64,000 nucleotides of DNA from Culex pipiens pallens. Taxonomy: Eukaryota > Arthropoda > Insecta > Diptera > Culicidae. The notes under the pieces were generated by a model. It searched no databases and was not told where the DNA came from. It saw nothing but the letters and a program-made list of their open reading frames with translations. The position numbers and the translations under genes were made by a program. Where the stretch lies: positions 3,009,882-3,073,881 of the forward strand of contig NC_068939.1 in the NCBI RefSeq assembly GCF_016801865.2, given 5' to 3'. Positions 35,330-47,074 of this stretch are shown here, in pieces. Within the stretch, counting starts at the first letter, position 1; the number at the start of each line of letters is the position of its first letter.

Positions 35330-36990
35330 GTTACATTGTCCTCGTCGCCGCCGCTCTCGTTCAACCACAAACCCTGCCAACCAACCCACCTACCCCACTC
35401 AGTCACCCCAAAACTAGGTTATGGTTGGTCAAGTCGCGAGAGCTTTTTTCTGGTTTGAGTTCCCTTGCTCAAGATCGGTTCAAGTCTCTAACTTTGACAG
35501 CTGCTCGTGCCCTTCCAGTGGGACATGCGCCCTCGCGTTCAAAACATACGGCCGGTTTTCTCTGTGTAGCAGATTCTCGCGCTCTCTCAATGTGGCGCTG
35601 CTGGAACACAAGTCCCGACGATGACACCTTCGGTTTCGCTATCGAATTGATCAGTTTAATGTGATACCGTCGGCCCGTTCGGACGTGTTTTCTCTACGGC
35701 GGTGTCTCTGGGAATCTCGAGAGGAGCCTCTATTCCGAAACCTGTGGTGTTCTGTAGTGTGTAGAGTGTGCTTTACAAGTTTACCTTACTGAAGTTGTCC
35801 TAAATCTATTACGTTCTGCAGTTTGCGAGGTCATTCCCTTTGGCGGCGCCGGACTCGGTTTAGGACCCGTTACATAAATTAAGGCGCTCGTCGTAGCGCC
35901 CCTCAATGTAGGCAATTTGGCTTGCGGGTGTGAAGAAAGCAGTCACTTTGTGTTGTGCGTGTGTGTGTGCCAAAAGTAGACCCGTTTGTTTTGGGGTTCG
36001 CCCACATCGGATGACACAAATTCCCCGGAAGGATACACGGTTCAAAGGATTTGATCGGCGGGGTGAAAAGGGACCAGGACCAACACGCAATACGCGCTGT
36101 GTGTGTGTGAGCGTGAAGCCTGCCGAAGAATTTTGTATGAAACATATTGCTGATTAGCAAAAGTGCTGAAGCTCCTGCTAAAGGTGTGTATTTTCGTGCG
36201 TTCGTGTGCTGGGTTGTCACTGTGTCACGGGGTGGAAAAGGTTGCCAATAAAAACGGGAAATTGATGAGCCCCACGACGACGACGACGCTGGGAAGCGTG
36301 ATTTCAGGCGTTGGAGTGCTATAAAAACATCGAGCAAGAGCGGATGAAAAAATGCTTCAGTGAAAAGTCGGGCACGTGAGATCAATAACACAGAGAGCTC
36401 TCGGATACACAATCGCGCAGGAGAAGGAAGAAAAACTTTGCTCCGAAAAAAGGAAGAACAAAACAAAAAAAAAAAAACGCACCAACAACGATGACGGTGG
36501 CGAAAATGTCCTGTGACCTCGTCGTTTGAAAAATGTAAATAAGCGACATTTTCTGTCCACGGCCCCCGGTCCGGAACCCCAAAAGCACACGGTATTTATC
36601 TTATTTTTTACTCAACTTTCTTTCACTAAGCTCATTCCGGCATCAACGGCCTCCTCGGGGAAGTCAGCAGCCCCGCAAACGGCTGTTCTGTGGAATTCGT
36701 GGGCAGAAGAAGTTGGGCTGGCTGGGAAAAGATCCACGTGATGACGCCCCCATGGCCTCGAGAAATGGGTTCCGAGAGGTGTCAGACTTTTGGCTAAACT
36801 TTGCTTTTCATTTGAGGCCCTTAGCCTCAGCCTGCCGGATGGTGGTTCTTCGGCAAAAGTTTTCGACAAGAGCCGGCACTGTGGTTGGGAAGTTGTCGTT
36901 GCCGTTGGTTGGTGATGGCGGAGGTAGTAAAGTTTCTGCTGGGAAGTGCTGCGAAAAGGGTTTATCTTGGGAGGGGTAAGACAAACTGGA
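35330..36990 (+). promoter_or_regulatory. CpG-rich block, candidate promoter and non-coding first exon
   Basis: This 1.6-kb block is markedly richer in G+C and CpG than its surroundings and lacks transposon debris. ATCAGTT at about 35650-35656 resembles an arthropod initiator, and CGGACGTG at 35680-35687 matches the downstream promoter element consensus, one nucleotide beyond the strict +28 spacing. Downstream are splice-donor-like sites (AAAGGTGTGT near 36180, GGGTAAGA near 36973). Open frames of up to 187 codons occur on the opposite strand but resemble no protein I know. The gene it would serve is not in the window or not recognisable. Confidence 0.35.
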
Positions 36991-38272
36991 CCAATCAATA
37001 AGTTTGTCTTGAAAGTGGAGTTGTCGGGGTTGACAACTTGGATGATAGTTGAATTATTACAATTTAATTTAATAAGTAACGGTCAAATTTTTTATATTGG
37101 AAGCTAATACGTTATAAATGCATTACAATCAGGGGTGCCTAATGTTATTGAATGGCGGGTCTAATTCAGAGCTCACAAGAGTTTGCGGGCCAAAAGTGAA
37201 AAAATGTTTACATGAAAATAAAAAATTACATTAATACAATCTATAAAAGTGAAAAACATATTATTTTACATATTTTTCATATTTTTTGCTATTGAAATAT
37301 TAGATATCAAAAAATGAAATTTTTCCAACGTCTTTGCTTAAAAACTAGCTTAAAATTAACATAACCATAAAATTGCAAAAAAAAATATCCATAAGCTTTT
37401 CATTGCTATACCTGATTTATAAATATCAGGTTAGGCCACTGCCAATATATTTGTAAGAAGATTAAAAACCACGGACGGGTCAAGATCGAAGAGTTGTTAA
37501 ACAATATTTGGATGAAGACAATCCCAATTTTTATTTGTCAAAAATTTGTGAAATGAAAATATTTCGTTTATATTGAAATGAAAAAAGGTAATTAAATTTA
37601 TGCTATTGTATTTTTATTAAAAAAAAATAATTTTATTTATTTTTTTATAAGGGTGATCAAACCTAAAATAAAATGTAATTTCAGTGATAAACCGTAATCA
37701 TTATTTCAAAAAAAATGGAATAAATTTTGATCTGCCTGATAAGATGTTAGCACGGACGAACAGACGAGGCACCAGGAACAAATTTTCTTCAAATTTCTGA
37801 AGCAAACTATCGCCTGCACCACCTTCATTCAAGTTGTCGAAGTAGCATCGCGCGATTACGCATGATTTTTGAAAAATGTCTTATGCAATAATTAATTAAA
37901 ACATTTAGCATTAATATGGTGCTAGAAACAGTTTTCAGGCATTAAGTTTGTCTTTATGATTCTATATAATTAATTATGGATACTGAAATTGTCGAAAAAC
38001 TGAAAGAAATGTTATTTTTAATATAAATTCATACGACCATTTAAAAAAGTGTCCATGAGTGTCCATTGGATCATACAGTTTGCTGCATTTTTGCAAGACC
38101 CAATCGCACCCCTCTGACTCAATGTCACCCCTGGCAATTCCTATATTTTTACAGCTATTTACTTTAGTCAAATTTGAACGTTTTATAACTCATTTCCAAA
38201 AAAAAAAAATATTTGGTGAGACTTTTAATGAAATTGTGGTTTGGTTGAGCGTTTTAGCAGAATGCATTACTG
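36991..38272. other. AT-rich DNA with a second copy of element X
   Basis: 37000-37740 is AT-rich without structure. About 37750-38105 is the reverse-orientation copy of the sequence interrupted at 31642-33794. No gene. Confidence 0.5.
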
Positions 38273-38325
38273 TGAATACAAAGAGACGAGTTGTTCCTTT
38301 TAATTCCGCTATATATTTTTAATAT

Positions 38326-38374
38326 CTTGACAGATACATATTTCGTCTACTACTTGCAGACTTCATCAGTGTTC
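38326..38374 (-). ncRNA. Candidate hammerhead ribozyme, minus strand
   Basis: Mirror image of the plus-strand motif produced by the palindrome. CTGATGA is read at 38369-38363, stem II follows, then GAAA at about 38344-38341. The one mismatch between arms falls in stem III (TATGTATC instead of TACGTATC), which would replace one C-G pair with a U-G pair and weaken this copy. Confidence 0.4.
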
Positions 38375-38393
38375 TGTTCTCGAGTCGAGAACA

Positions 38394-38442
38394 GAACACT
38401 GATGAAGTCTGCAAGTAGTAGACGAAATACGTATCTGTCAAG
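38394..38442 (+). ncRNA. Candidate hammerhead ribozyme, plus strand
   Basis: Core CTGATGA at 38399-38405, stem II GTCT (38407-38410) with AGAC (38420-38423) around a 9-nt loop, then GAAA at 38424-38427. Stem III is ATAC/GTAT (38427-38434) with no loop, giving candidate cleavage after C38435. Stem I can form three pairs (TGT with ACA) plus one across a bulge. One extra A (38406) sits between the core and stem II. Loopless stem III is a feature of dimer-acting hammerheads in Penelope-like elements and satellites. Stem I is weak, so activity is uncertain. Confidence 0.5.
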
Positions 38443-38495
38443 ATATTAAAAATATATAGCGGAATTAAAAGGAACAACTCGTCTCTTTGTATTCA

Positions 38496-39050
38496 TTTTA
38501 ATGAAATTAAAATTTTTAATCACATTTAAACTTTCAGTAAAATAGATTTTCAAAAAAATATTTTTGTCATAAAACCGAAATGAAAGCATGCAAAAACTTT
38601 GACCTTTATATTAACACAAATTTAAAGGTTTAATTCCTAGGTTAAATTTTCAAAAGGTCCTATCTGCATAGAAATCTAATGACTCATAGGTTGCTTTGAA
38701 AATTTAATCTAGAATTTTAAGAATAAATATCCATATGCATTTTCATCACTCATGAGAAAAAAAAATGTCAAAACAAAAATATAACTATCGAATGAAAACA
38801 TAGAAGTTCATTTTTTTAATCTTTAATTTTTGTCTATTTCCCTCAACCCTGGTCAGTCGATTAAAATACAAAACAAATTATGATCAATGGGTTTAGTCTT
38901 ACAAAGATTTAATTTTTTTTCATAGAAATAAGCAAATTGATTAAAAATTAACAAATAATTAAAAAAGTCCAAAACAACTTCATTAAAATTGAAAACAAGT
39001 TGAAGCGAAAAAACACAGTTGAGATCAGTTTTGCGGTTTCCTGTGTTAAG
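38496..39050. other. AT-rich DNA, no gene
   Basis: Low-complexity AT-rich sequence between the palindrome and the next repeat. No reverse transcriptase or GIY-YIG endonuclease remnant of a Penelope-like element could be read in any frame. Confidence 0.4.
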
Positions 39051-39620
39051 GAGGTCATTTTGAACAACTTTTGTTTTACGACAAACTTTTCTTCTCTTGT
39101 TTTATGTTTTTATGGTTTGATTTTTAATATTTTAATTTGCATTTATCTTGTTTAGTTTATGTTTGTTTTTGGTGGTATTTGGCCTATTCTATAACCTTAT
39201 ATAATTACATTTTGCATATCTAATTTTTTCACGTGTTTACAGTCACTTTTTCAAATTTTTGCATGTTTTTCACATTTTCTGCTATAGAATAGCACCATCA
39301 TCATTTAAATTGCAAAAAAAAATGCGTAGAGGCATAGTCTGGGACACTACAAAAATTACTGCATACTTCTTTTTATTTGAAATATAGGAAATGTTAGTAA
39401 AAACACACCCAAAGTTGACCCCTAATACATTGACATTTTTAAAAACAATGGCAAAGTCACATAAAACAAGTTAAACTTCTAACCCTGAAATTTTCTAAAA
39501 TTTTAAGAGTTCTTCTTTCCAATGCTCTTTAAAGATCAAAAATCGGTTGGAAAAATGATTTTTGGCGATTTTTTTAGATCGAAGCCCGTCTAAAGGCGGG
39601 GTTAGGTTGTAGAGGGTTAA
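39051..39620 (+). repeat. Interspersed repeat, copy 2 (partner at 12907-13410)
   Basis: Begins GAGGTCATTTTGAACAAC and ends near GAAGCCCGTCTAAAGGCGGG, matching the earlier copy block for block in the same orientation. This copy retains extra sequence before the GC-rich end. Confidence 0.75.
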
Positions 39621-42600
39621 TTTGGCCACCCCTGTGCCTTCAGGCACCGGAACAGGTTCCAACTGGAAACGGTTCACTGAGCTGATGTCGATTGGTGCCC
39701 AACTGAAACCGGCTCCGGTGCCCAGTAGGACTTAACCATTTCAATTATTTTTGCAGAATGATGTTTTAGAATGATGCCTTGAAGTTTTGCATCATTTGCG
39801 GCTTTGTTTTGTGGAATAAATTTTATTATATTGACCAAAACCCAAATAGGAGGGCCGAGGTACCCCAACGGAATCCGGAATATCTTTGGTAAAAGTGAAC
39901 CATATTTGTCCCCCATCTGACAGTTAAAAATATAGACAGATCTGGATCTTTTGCCATCGGAAGCATCCAAATTGGTCAGTTCTACCAAAAGTTATGAAAT
40001 TTTTAAGAAAAAAATAGGGGTCAAATGACTACCCGAGCGTTTGAGTGTTAATTGTTCATTTCAATTTACTTTTTCTGGACCCTAAATTCTGATATCTCGA
40101 AGGGGAATGAAAAAAAAATGCAAAAATTAAGAATTGGCGATTGTTTTTGTTGAAACAAAAATACTGATATCTTTTTTTAAAATAATTTATTTGAAAATCG
40201 AGCTTTGTCTTGCACACGGGACAGGTTGAACGAATCTTCACCAAAATTTTGAGCCGATGTGGTCAGAGCAGTGTTGAGATATCGTGGCACCCGTTTTTTG
40301 AAACTGCTTGCTTCGAATAGCTGTATCGCGGCAATGATACAATCAAATGTTTTCAAATTTATTTGGTTAAGCGATGAAAAACTATAATTTAATGCCCTGA
40401 AAATAGGTTTAAAAAAGCTTTCTGAAAGGTATTACATGTATGTATCCCCTTAAGGAAAATTAGCTCAATTTTCCTTAAATTAATTTGTTTTTATGTTGAA
40501 TTAAGGCCGCTGCAAAAAGATTTAAAAGTTTATGTTTACCCCTTGCCTTCAACTGAAAACAATCTGAAATTCATTTTTCTACATAAACAATCATATTACA
40601 AGTGCCCAAATATGCCCAATGTTTATAAAAAAAATGATTCTTTAAATAAAATTCCGACGCACAGCACCGCAAAAAAAACCAAGCAAAATTTTTGTTCAAT
40701 ACCAAGATATTCTTTAAAAACGAATGATTACAAAACAGCTGGACAGGTGCATAATCTATTATTTCAAATCAATTCAATTTATTTTATTAGTAAATAAGCT
40801 ATTCACAATTTCGTATTTCATATAACCTAATAGAGTTTTGAATTTCCTTTCAAATATGAATTGTCCCTTAGTTCACTTTGATGTATGTAATTGGATATTC
40901 TAACAGTGGACTTGACAAGAGAAGGAATGTTTTTAAAAAGATACCTTCGAGATAGTAATGCATTTTGAAAAGGTCATTCAAATTTCGAAACCATGGTTTT
41001 GTTCTTTTTTTTTGTTCCTGTTTTTATTTCTTAAAAAAACATCTTTTAATTCATAATCAGAAAAGGCGACTTCCGAAAGGTTAAGAAGCTACAAACCATC
41101 TCCAAATTAAGATTCATGTCAGCTAATTCAAAGTATGATTATATCGTGGAAAATGTGAAAAAGTTGATCTGGAATTGCCATAAAATACACAACTCAACAT
41201 TTTTGAAGTTTATTTCAGTAAATGCTTCAGTTTCGTCAAGGTATGGCATATTTAGGCTCCCTTTACTAGCTTCAAATGACAGAATTGAGTTTTAGTAATT
41301 TCTCTACCAATAAATAATAGGGCATAGGGCATAAACATCTTGATCTTTACAATTGTATTTATTTTCATAAAGCTAACTAAAATTCAGTTGTGTTTATTGG
41401 AGCGTGTTCAGGGAGTCGAAATCTATTAAACTTTGATGAAAATGAAGCGTTTTCTCATTACTGATATCAATTTAAAAAATGTAGAGTTGTGTTATATGAC
41501 TTCATAACAGAAGCTCTAAAATGATACGTAAAATCGGTTCTGAAACATTCTCAGATTTTTTGTGTTGATTACTTGATTTCTGCTTTTTTCATATAAACAT
41601 AATAAAAAAATGTCAAATCAGATCTGAAGGGTAAAACATTAATCTCAAAGCTCATCAAATTCAGGAATTTCCCAGCTGATGAAATCATTCCCCATCATCA
41701 CTACTGGTTGAAGTTTTCCTCCCCCAGGGATGATGAAGCCACTACGACTAGTTCACCTACCTTGACTCGGCATCAGCTAAATCCCAGCGTTTACATAACC
41801 TTCCCTCCCCCGGTGGGAAAAGAAAATCGCTTTTTCCTACTTTTACTACTAGTAGTTTCCTCGCAACGCTGCTGGTTGGCAAGCTTCCCTTTCCCCCTGT
41901 GGGAGCATAGTGGAACGAAGCAAATATGATTCTTCCACGTCATTTAGCTGAAGCAGTTATTTCTTTCCTTTGCGAGCTGCTTTTCCAGGGAAAAATGAAC
42001 CTTGAACCACAAAGCCACGACAGCGCCACAGAGAGCATGGTTCTTCGGCAGTCCTGCCCTGTATGTAATGTGCGGTTTGTGAGGGGGAGAAAAAAAAGAA
42101 AGAACCGACCGATGATGAGGTGAAACTTGGTGTTTTCTCTAGCTAGAATTGATGGTGATGAAACCAGCAGCACAAACATGGATGGAATGGTTGTAGATTT
42201 TGAGTTTCAAGGTAGATTACTCTGTCAGCGTGCGGTGCAGCCACAGAATTGTTTACAGCGCTGAGATGTACTGGACGGAGAGGTGATTTCAGGCAAGAGC
42301 CTTCGGCAAGGTTCATGAAACTTGAAATTGGACACAGCAAAATGGGGCTTACAAACGAATGACAACGGCAGATTAAGACTGAAAGTCTCTCAAAATTGTG
42401 TTCAACGGTTTGGACACATAAGCTGATAAATGCTTCTGAGAAGGGGTTTTGGGACTTCTGCGTAAAATATAAGCCCATGGAAAAACTGGAATTATAATTT
42501 TTCTTGCAAGATGTGTGTGTTTTTTTTTTAATTTCTCTTACCTCTAGGTTGAAGAGCAAAAAAACATTATTTGAAGCCATTTTTGCTGAATTCATGTTTT

Positions 42601-44030
42601 GAAATAGATCAAACACATGTGTAGAATTAACTACATATCTTTTAATTTTTGCCAGCTGTTGCGAACAAATTTTCAGCTTCGGCTGAAGGTGTCACCAATG
42701 AAAAGCACTATTCTCTGCAAAAAAATAACCTGACCTACATTTGACTCAAGAATCAGCAAGATTTCTGATGTTTGCCCCTGACAGAAACTTTCCTTTCCAG
42801 CTCACTGCTTATTTTAAAACAGACGAAAAAAAATATAAAAAAAACGCTTTCCAGTCGACCTTCGAACTTGACCGTGCAGCATCAGCAGCTGGCTGAGTTT
42901 TGCCAAGCTTGCAAATTAATGGTGCCTTCTATGATTTATTCAATTTGGACGTGACGCTTTTCCCTAATTTTTATTTCGAGTGCTGAAAAGTGGCCTTTTT
43001 GATCATTCTCCCACGAACTGAAGGTAAATGAAAAATTTCACCTGAAAATCCCCCCCGAACCTAAGCGTTTACAATGACCAGTACTCCACGGGACTTGGCG
43101 GCCCAGTACGTGACGGCCTCCAACGGTGCGAAGGTCGTCGGCAGGTGCCAAAACCCGGTCCGTTTTCCTGAATTGGTTCCGCACCGCAAACACAGCCCGA
43201 CGGCGTCGCGCGCAAAACTTGACGGTGGGCATCCCCGCTGGGAGTAGAATAACAGAAACATCATTATCGGAATTGTTTGTTTAGTGCCCGTCCTCCCAAC
43301 GCAGGGTTCGCTGGAATGGGATTTCGGTGTTTATGAAGGAAATCGATTTTCTTGGACGTTTGTGAGAAGTAAAGAAAAAAACCGAAGGAAAAAGGATATC
43401 CAACAGCCAGATTGGCACTCCAGACGCCGGCGAAATGATGGCGGTTGGTTTGGTAGAACCTGGACCTGTCAGCTGGGCTGATTGGAAAAGGCCGCGCGAG
43501 CCATTGCGGTAATGAACCTTAACGCGCAAAAGGATCGAAAAACAACAATAATAACGGGCCCAGAACCAGCCAGCAGTTTGCGCCCCATTAACTGGGGATG
43601 ACTTTGATTTGACACCGAATAACGGGCATCGCGCGGTGGAATGGACTCTGACTGAGTTGGACGTAAATGGACGTACGATATCTGATGCGAAACGATGCGT
43701 GCAAGTGATGGCATGTGGGTGGATACTGTTTCAAACAATGTGTTATAACGTTCGATATTCGAATCAATTTCAGAAAAAAACAGTAGTTTACTCAATCATT
43801 TATGTGTGGTTATGGTGAAGCTGAATGCCAAGTTCAAAAATTACTGCATACAAAATATATAAGTCTTAGACTGAGAATTCTATCCAAAACATTGAAATTT
43901 AAATTAATTTTTTTTGCTTAAAACATTACTGTGAGTTTTATCCAACAATTCTAAATAATTTATTCATTTTGAGTAAGGTTTCAGTGAGTTTTTTAAATTC
44001 ATTTAAGCATGAGCAGTTTCTTCAAAATAA
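39621..44030. other. Non-coding DNA with a Harbinger-like relic and GC-richer islands
   Basis: 40505-40760 looks like a decayed Harbinger-like MITE (GGCCGCTGCAAAAAGATTT at one end, ATGATTACAAAACAGCTGG inside), with TAA before its end. A small palindrome (TTAAGGAAAATTAGCTCAAT region, 40450-40480) lies nearby. 41690-42330 and 43030-43650 are more balanced with frames on both strands, none recognisable. No gene called. Confidence 0.35.
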
Positions 44031-44502
44031 GGCCGATGCAAATATTTAAAAAAGTTTTTGTCCCTCGGCCCTGGCCGAGGTCAAGTGGGGGGGGGGGGGG
44101 GGGGGCCAAAAAAAATTTAAATAACAAGCCATAGTCTTCACATTTAAACGAAAAAAAGTGTTTTAAAATGCATTTTACACTAGTTCAGTTGTTTTGCAAT
44201 CATTAGTTTTCAAAAAATCTAAGATCTGACAAAAACAAAAATTGTAATGAAAAAAAAAAATTGCATCGAAAATTTTCAAAAAATCTTAAGATTTTTCAAT
44301 AAACCCAAACATGCTAAAAATGGTTTTAAACGTAGGAGAATGTATTTTAATTTGATTTCAGGTGGTTGCACTTGAATTTTCATTGAAATTTTGAAGTTTA
44401 TTGTAAAAATAATTTTTTTGCCCCCTGATTTTTCAGGCTAATTTTGAGGGGGGGGGGGGGGGGGGTGAGTGACAAAAACTTTTGAAAATATTTGTACCAG
44501 CC
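44031..44502 (+). mobile_element. PIF/Harbinger-like MITE, copy C, with exact TAA duplication
   Basis: A 472-bp copy beginning GGCCGATGCAAATATTTAAA and ending TTTGTACCAGCC, flanked by TAA on both sides (44028-44030, 44503-44505). It holds G tracts of 19 nt (44087-44105) and 18 nt (44448-44465) at mirrored positions near each end. The best-preserved copy in the window. Confidence 0.85.
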
Positions 44503-45376
44503 TAATTGATGAGAAATTTTTTTAACTCAACGAAATTGTGATGATTTTGGTTTTTTCTATTATGATTTTCTTGTTACCAAAGTTTGCCCATAGTTTAGAA
44601 ATATTTTGTTTCATGTGGTCTAGTTGTCTTTTGTGAGTTTTTTTTTAAATTTTTTTTATCAATCCTTAATTTATCAATTCTGTAACAATAGTCGATTCGG
44701 TTCCGGTTAAATAAATAAAAGTTTTCATTACTTCAAATAAAACAATCGTTTAAATAAGTTTTATGAAAAAAATCTAAACTTTAACAAAAATCATAAATTT
44801 TCATATTCTTCAAAAATTAGGCCATTTCAAATTTTATTTAAAATTTTTGTTTCTTTTCACCTCCAAAATTTCCCTTTTAGAAATCGAAGGGGCAAAAAAA
44901 TACTGAAATTTAAATTTTGACTGGAAAACTTTTAAAATAGATTGTTTGAATCGGTTCAGAATCCATTGCATTATGCTTATTTGTGTGTTTTTTTTAATCA
45001 TATTCAGAATTATTAATCCTTTTACAAATTTTTGAACTTTGCGACTTCAGACGAAAACGTCTTAGAAACTTTTTCTTCATTAATTTATTGATATTTTGTA
45101 TTGTATTGTGCGATACTTTTCATATTTTTTTTAACTTTGGCTTAAATTTTGAAATTTGGTATTATATTCATTATTTATAAATTATTTATTGGGAGGACAA
45201 TCAAGGAAAAAAGTTAACTCTCGAAATCATGAATAATGTTCATGAATTTGAAAAACCACGAAAAAAAAATATTTCTATATATCTTGTATCGTGAAATGAA
45301 ATGACTTTGATAGCTGAAGTGACTTTGGTAGGTTTGAGATTTTTCCGCAAAATGACGAAAATAAATTAAATACTTC
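44503..45376. other. AT-rich DNA, no gene
   Basis: Very AT-rich with T and A homopolymers. No open frame of note and no repeat boundary recognised. Confidence 0.4.
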
Positions 45377-45896
45377 GACGTCGTCGTGCTATCTTGTCGC
45401 ACCCGCCATTTTGACGTTCCGAGAAAAACGCGTTTTAATGTTTGACCTTGAATATTCGAAAACGAGAGCACGCAATGTAAACAATAACAAACACGTTTTG
45501 TTTGGCTGACCATTCTGTGCATTGTCCCAAAGTTTGGTTGAAGTTGGTTGCTGGAGTCCCGAGTTATAATTACAAATGTTTACGATAGTCTAGCTTGTAC
45601 GTGCGACAAACGCATCCTGACTTTCCTGGCCTGAAATCCCTTTGGCCTTTTGTCGCACTTACATCAATTTTCATGGAGTGACAAGATAGCACGACAAGAT
45701 TGAAACTACTTTCATATGTAAAGTGACAAAAATGCACGGAGTTTGTTCGGTTTTTGTTGAATATCTCTGGATTGAAATCGAATTTTGGGGATCTGTGAAG
45801 GTCAAAAGGTGAGGCATTGTGAGCTGCACAAAATGGCGTTCTTAACTCAATTTGGCCCAAAATGCACGTACGACAAGTTAGCACGATGGCGACGAC
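45377..45896 (+). mobile_element. TIR element with GTCGTGCTATCTTGTC ends, copy 1
   Basis: Starts GACGTCGTCGTGCTATCTTG (45377) and ends with the near-inverse ACAAGTTAGCACGATGGCGAC (to 45896). An extra inverted copy of the end motif lies inside (GTGACAAGATAGCACGACAAG, about 45679-45699), so this may be a composite of a shorter element and a flanking end. Shares GTTCCGAGAAAAACGCGTTT with the inverted copy at 59830-60160. Confidence 0.65.
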
Positions 45897-46712
45897 TTGA
45901 GCAATGCTCTCATTTCGGTCATTCGATTTTTTTTTTGTATTTTTTAATCGGACTGAAACTTTTTTGGTGCCTTTGCCACTATGGGGTTTCAGGCGGCCAT
46001 AAATCGAAAAACCGACATACTCTAATTATTTTTTTGGTATTTTTTTTCGAAAATAAACATTCTAACTAAGAAAAATCCGGAGTTTGAAAGTTGTAGGTTC
46101 AATATTCACTGAATTGCAGACCTTCAAAGGCGAAAATGGTAAGAAAAAACATGTTTTTTTGACAAAAAAAATGATTATTTTTCATAGTTGTACTGTGTAG
46201 CTGTTTATGTATTTTTTCCTGCATCATTATAAATATTCAGAAAGGTAATTGATTCAACTTTTCAATAACATTTTACAAAACACACTTTTATAGGCTAAAA
46301 AAAATAATAAAAATCAAAAAAGATGGATTTTTATTCAAAATTTAGTTTTTTTCAACTTTGTTAATGGAGTACTTTTTTTGTGTGCATTTGTGCGATCTGA
46401 AAATTTTGCAGCTTAAAATTTGAACCATGTCCTAACTTGTCTCCAAATTTCAAAGTGCACTTATGTGCACTTTTTGAGTTATGCCATTTTGAACATTTTG
46501 ATTCATGCAAGAAAATTAATGATTTCGCGTATACGCTTGGTTAAAATCACATTATTTACCTGCGGAGGCAGAAATGACGTACCTGCTATGTATGTTTTGA
46601 AATTGATTTGATATTCATGACTTTGTTGGTACTTAGGTACGTTTAATAAAATTAGAAATTCCTATTCTAAGTATTTTACAGAAACGATTCGTCGAATATT
46701 CATATCAGTTCG
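45897..46712. other. AT-rich DNA, no gene
   Basis: Contains low-complexity T- and A-rich tracts and short open frames only. A splice-acceptor-like TAAGTATTTTACAG ends near 46681, just before the small candidate gene. Confidence 0.35.
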
Positions 46713-46733
46713 TTGTTGTGTTCTTTTGAAAGT

Positions 46734-46988
46734 ATGGATAATAATACCGTAGTGTCCCTGTACGATATAACGAAGCACTATTCTGAAAACGTGAGAACTG
46801 CTTTCGAGTATATTTGTAAGAATTACAACATTGCAGAACCATCACATGATCAACTCAGGAAAAACCCACAGAGGAAAAACTACGCATGCTGTTCTGTAGC
46901 TTCAAAACGAGGTATACAAAAGCCCATAGAAGAAGTTCATATTTTAAGTAATCTAAAGACAATCGGTTACATAGTGATTTTGATTTAG
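46734..46988 (+). CDS. Possible small gene or decayed gene fragment
   Basis: An open frame from ATG 46734 to TAG 46986-46988 encodes about 84 residues of non-repetitive, coding-like composition (MDNNTVVSLYDITKHYSENV and onward), unlike other frames nearby. A splice-acceptor-like CAG lies about 50 bp upstream. Just past the stop, the +1 frame continues as SDFDLEEFIVENVNFASGST to a stop near 47065, and AATAAA follows at 47069-47074. This suggests a frameshifted relic or a missed splice joining the two frames. No family was recognised; transposase debris is an alternative. Confidence 0.3.
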   Translation: MDNNTVVSLYDITKHYSENVRTAFEYICKNYNIAEPSHDQLRKNPQRKNYACCSVASKRGIQKPIEEVHILSNLKTIGYIVILI

Positions 46989-47068
46989 AAGAATTTATCG
47001 TGGAAAACGTGAATTTTGCAAGTGGATCAACCAAAAACGTGGACGAGAATCCATACAATGTTCCATAA

Positions 47069-47074
47069 AATAAA
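47069..47074 (+). terminator. Candidate polyadenylation signal AATAAA
   Basis: A canonical hexamer immediately after the stop of the shifted frame that follows the candidate small gene. In DNA this AT-rich, AATAAA is frequent by chance, so its position is the only support. Confidence 0.25.

Larger units (their letters stand above)
38273..38495. mobile_element. 223-bp near-perfect palindrome, probable Penelope-like pseudo-LTR pair
   Basis: Arms of 111 bp around a single G at 38384 are reverse complements with one mismatch seen (ACATATTTC against ATACGTATC). Each arm carries a hammerhead-like core. Head-to-head terminal repeats with hammerhead motifs are known in Penelope-like retroelements, which is the basis for this assignment. 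No reverse transcriptase is present in the flanks. Confidence 0.6.

Noticed and set aside
35903..36466. 187-codon minus-strand open frame
   Set aside because: Long frame is expected in CpG-rich DNA; composition is Ser/Arg/Phe-rich without domains, and the block looks like a promoter and untranslated exon on the other strand.
38273..38495. Assembly artefact explaining the palindrome
   Set aside because: The mismatch between arms and unrelated flanks argue for a real element, though long-read confirmation would be needed to exclude it fully.
42143..42616. 157-codon minus-strand open frame
   Set aside because: No recognisable domain, serine/asparagine/histidine-rich composition, no splice support; consistent with chance in a balanced-composition stretch.
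43038..43264. Overlapping minus-strand frames in GC-rich DNA
   Set aside because: Two frames overlap with equal quality and neither resembles a known family; left as unassigned.
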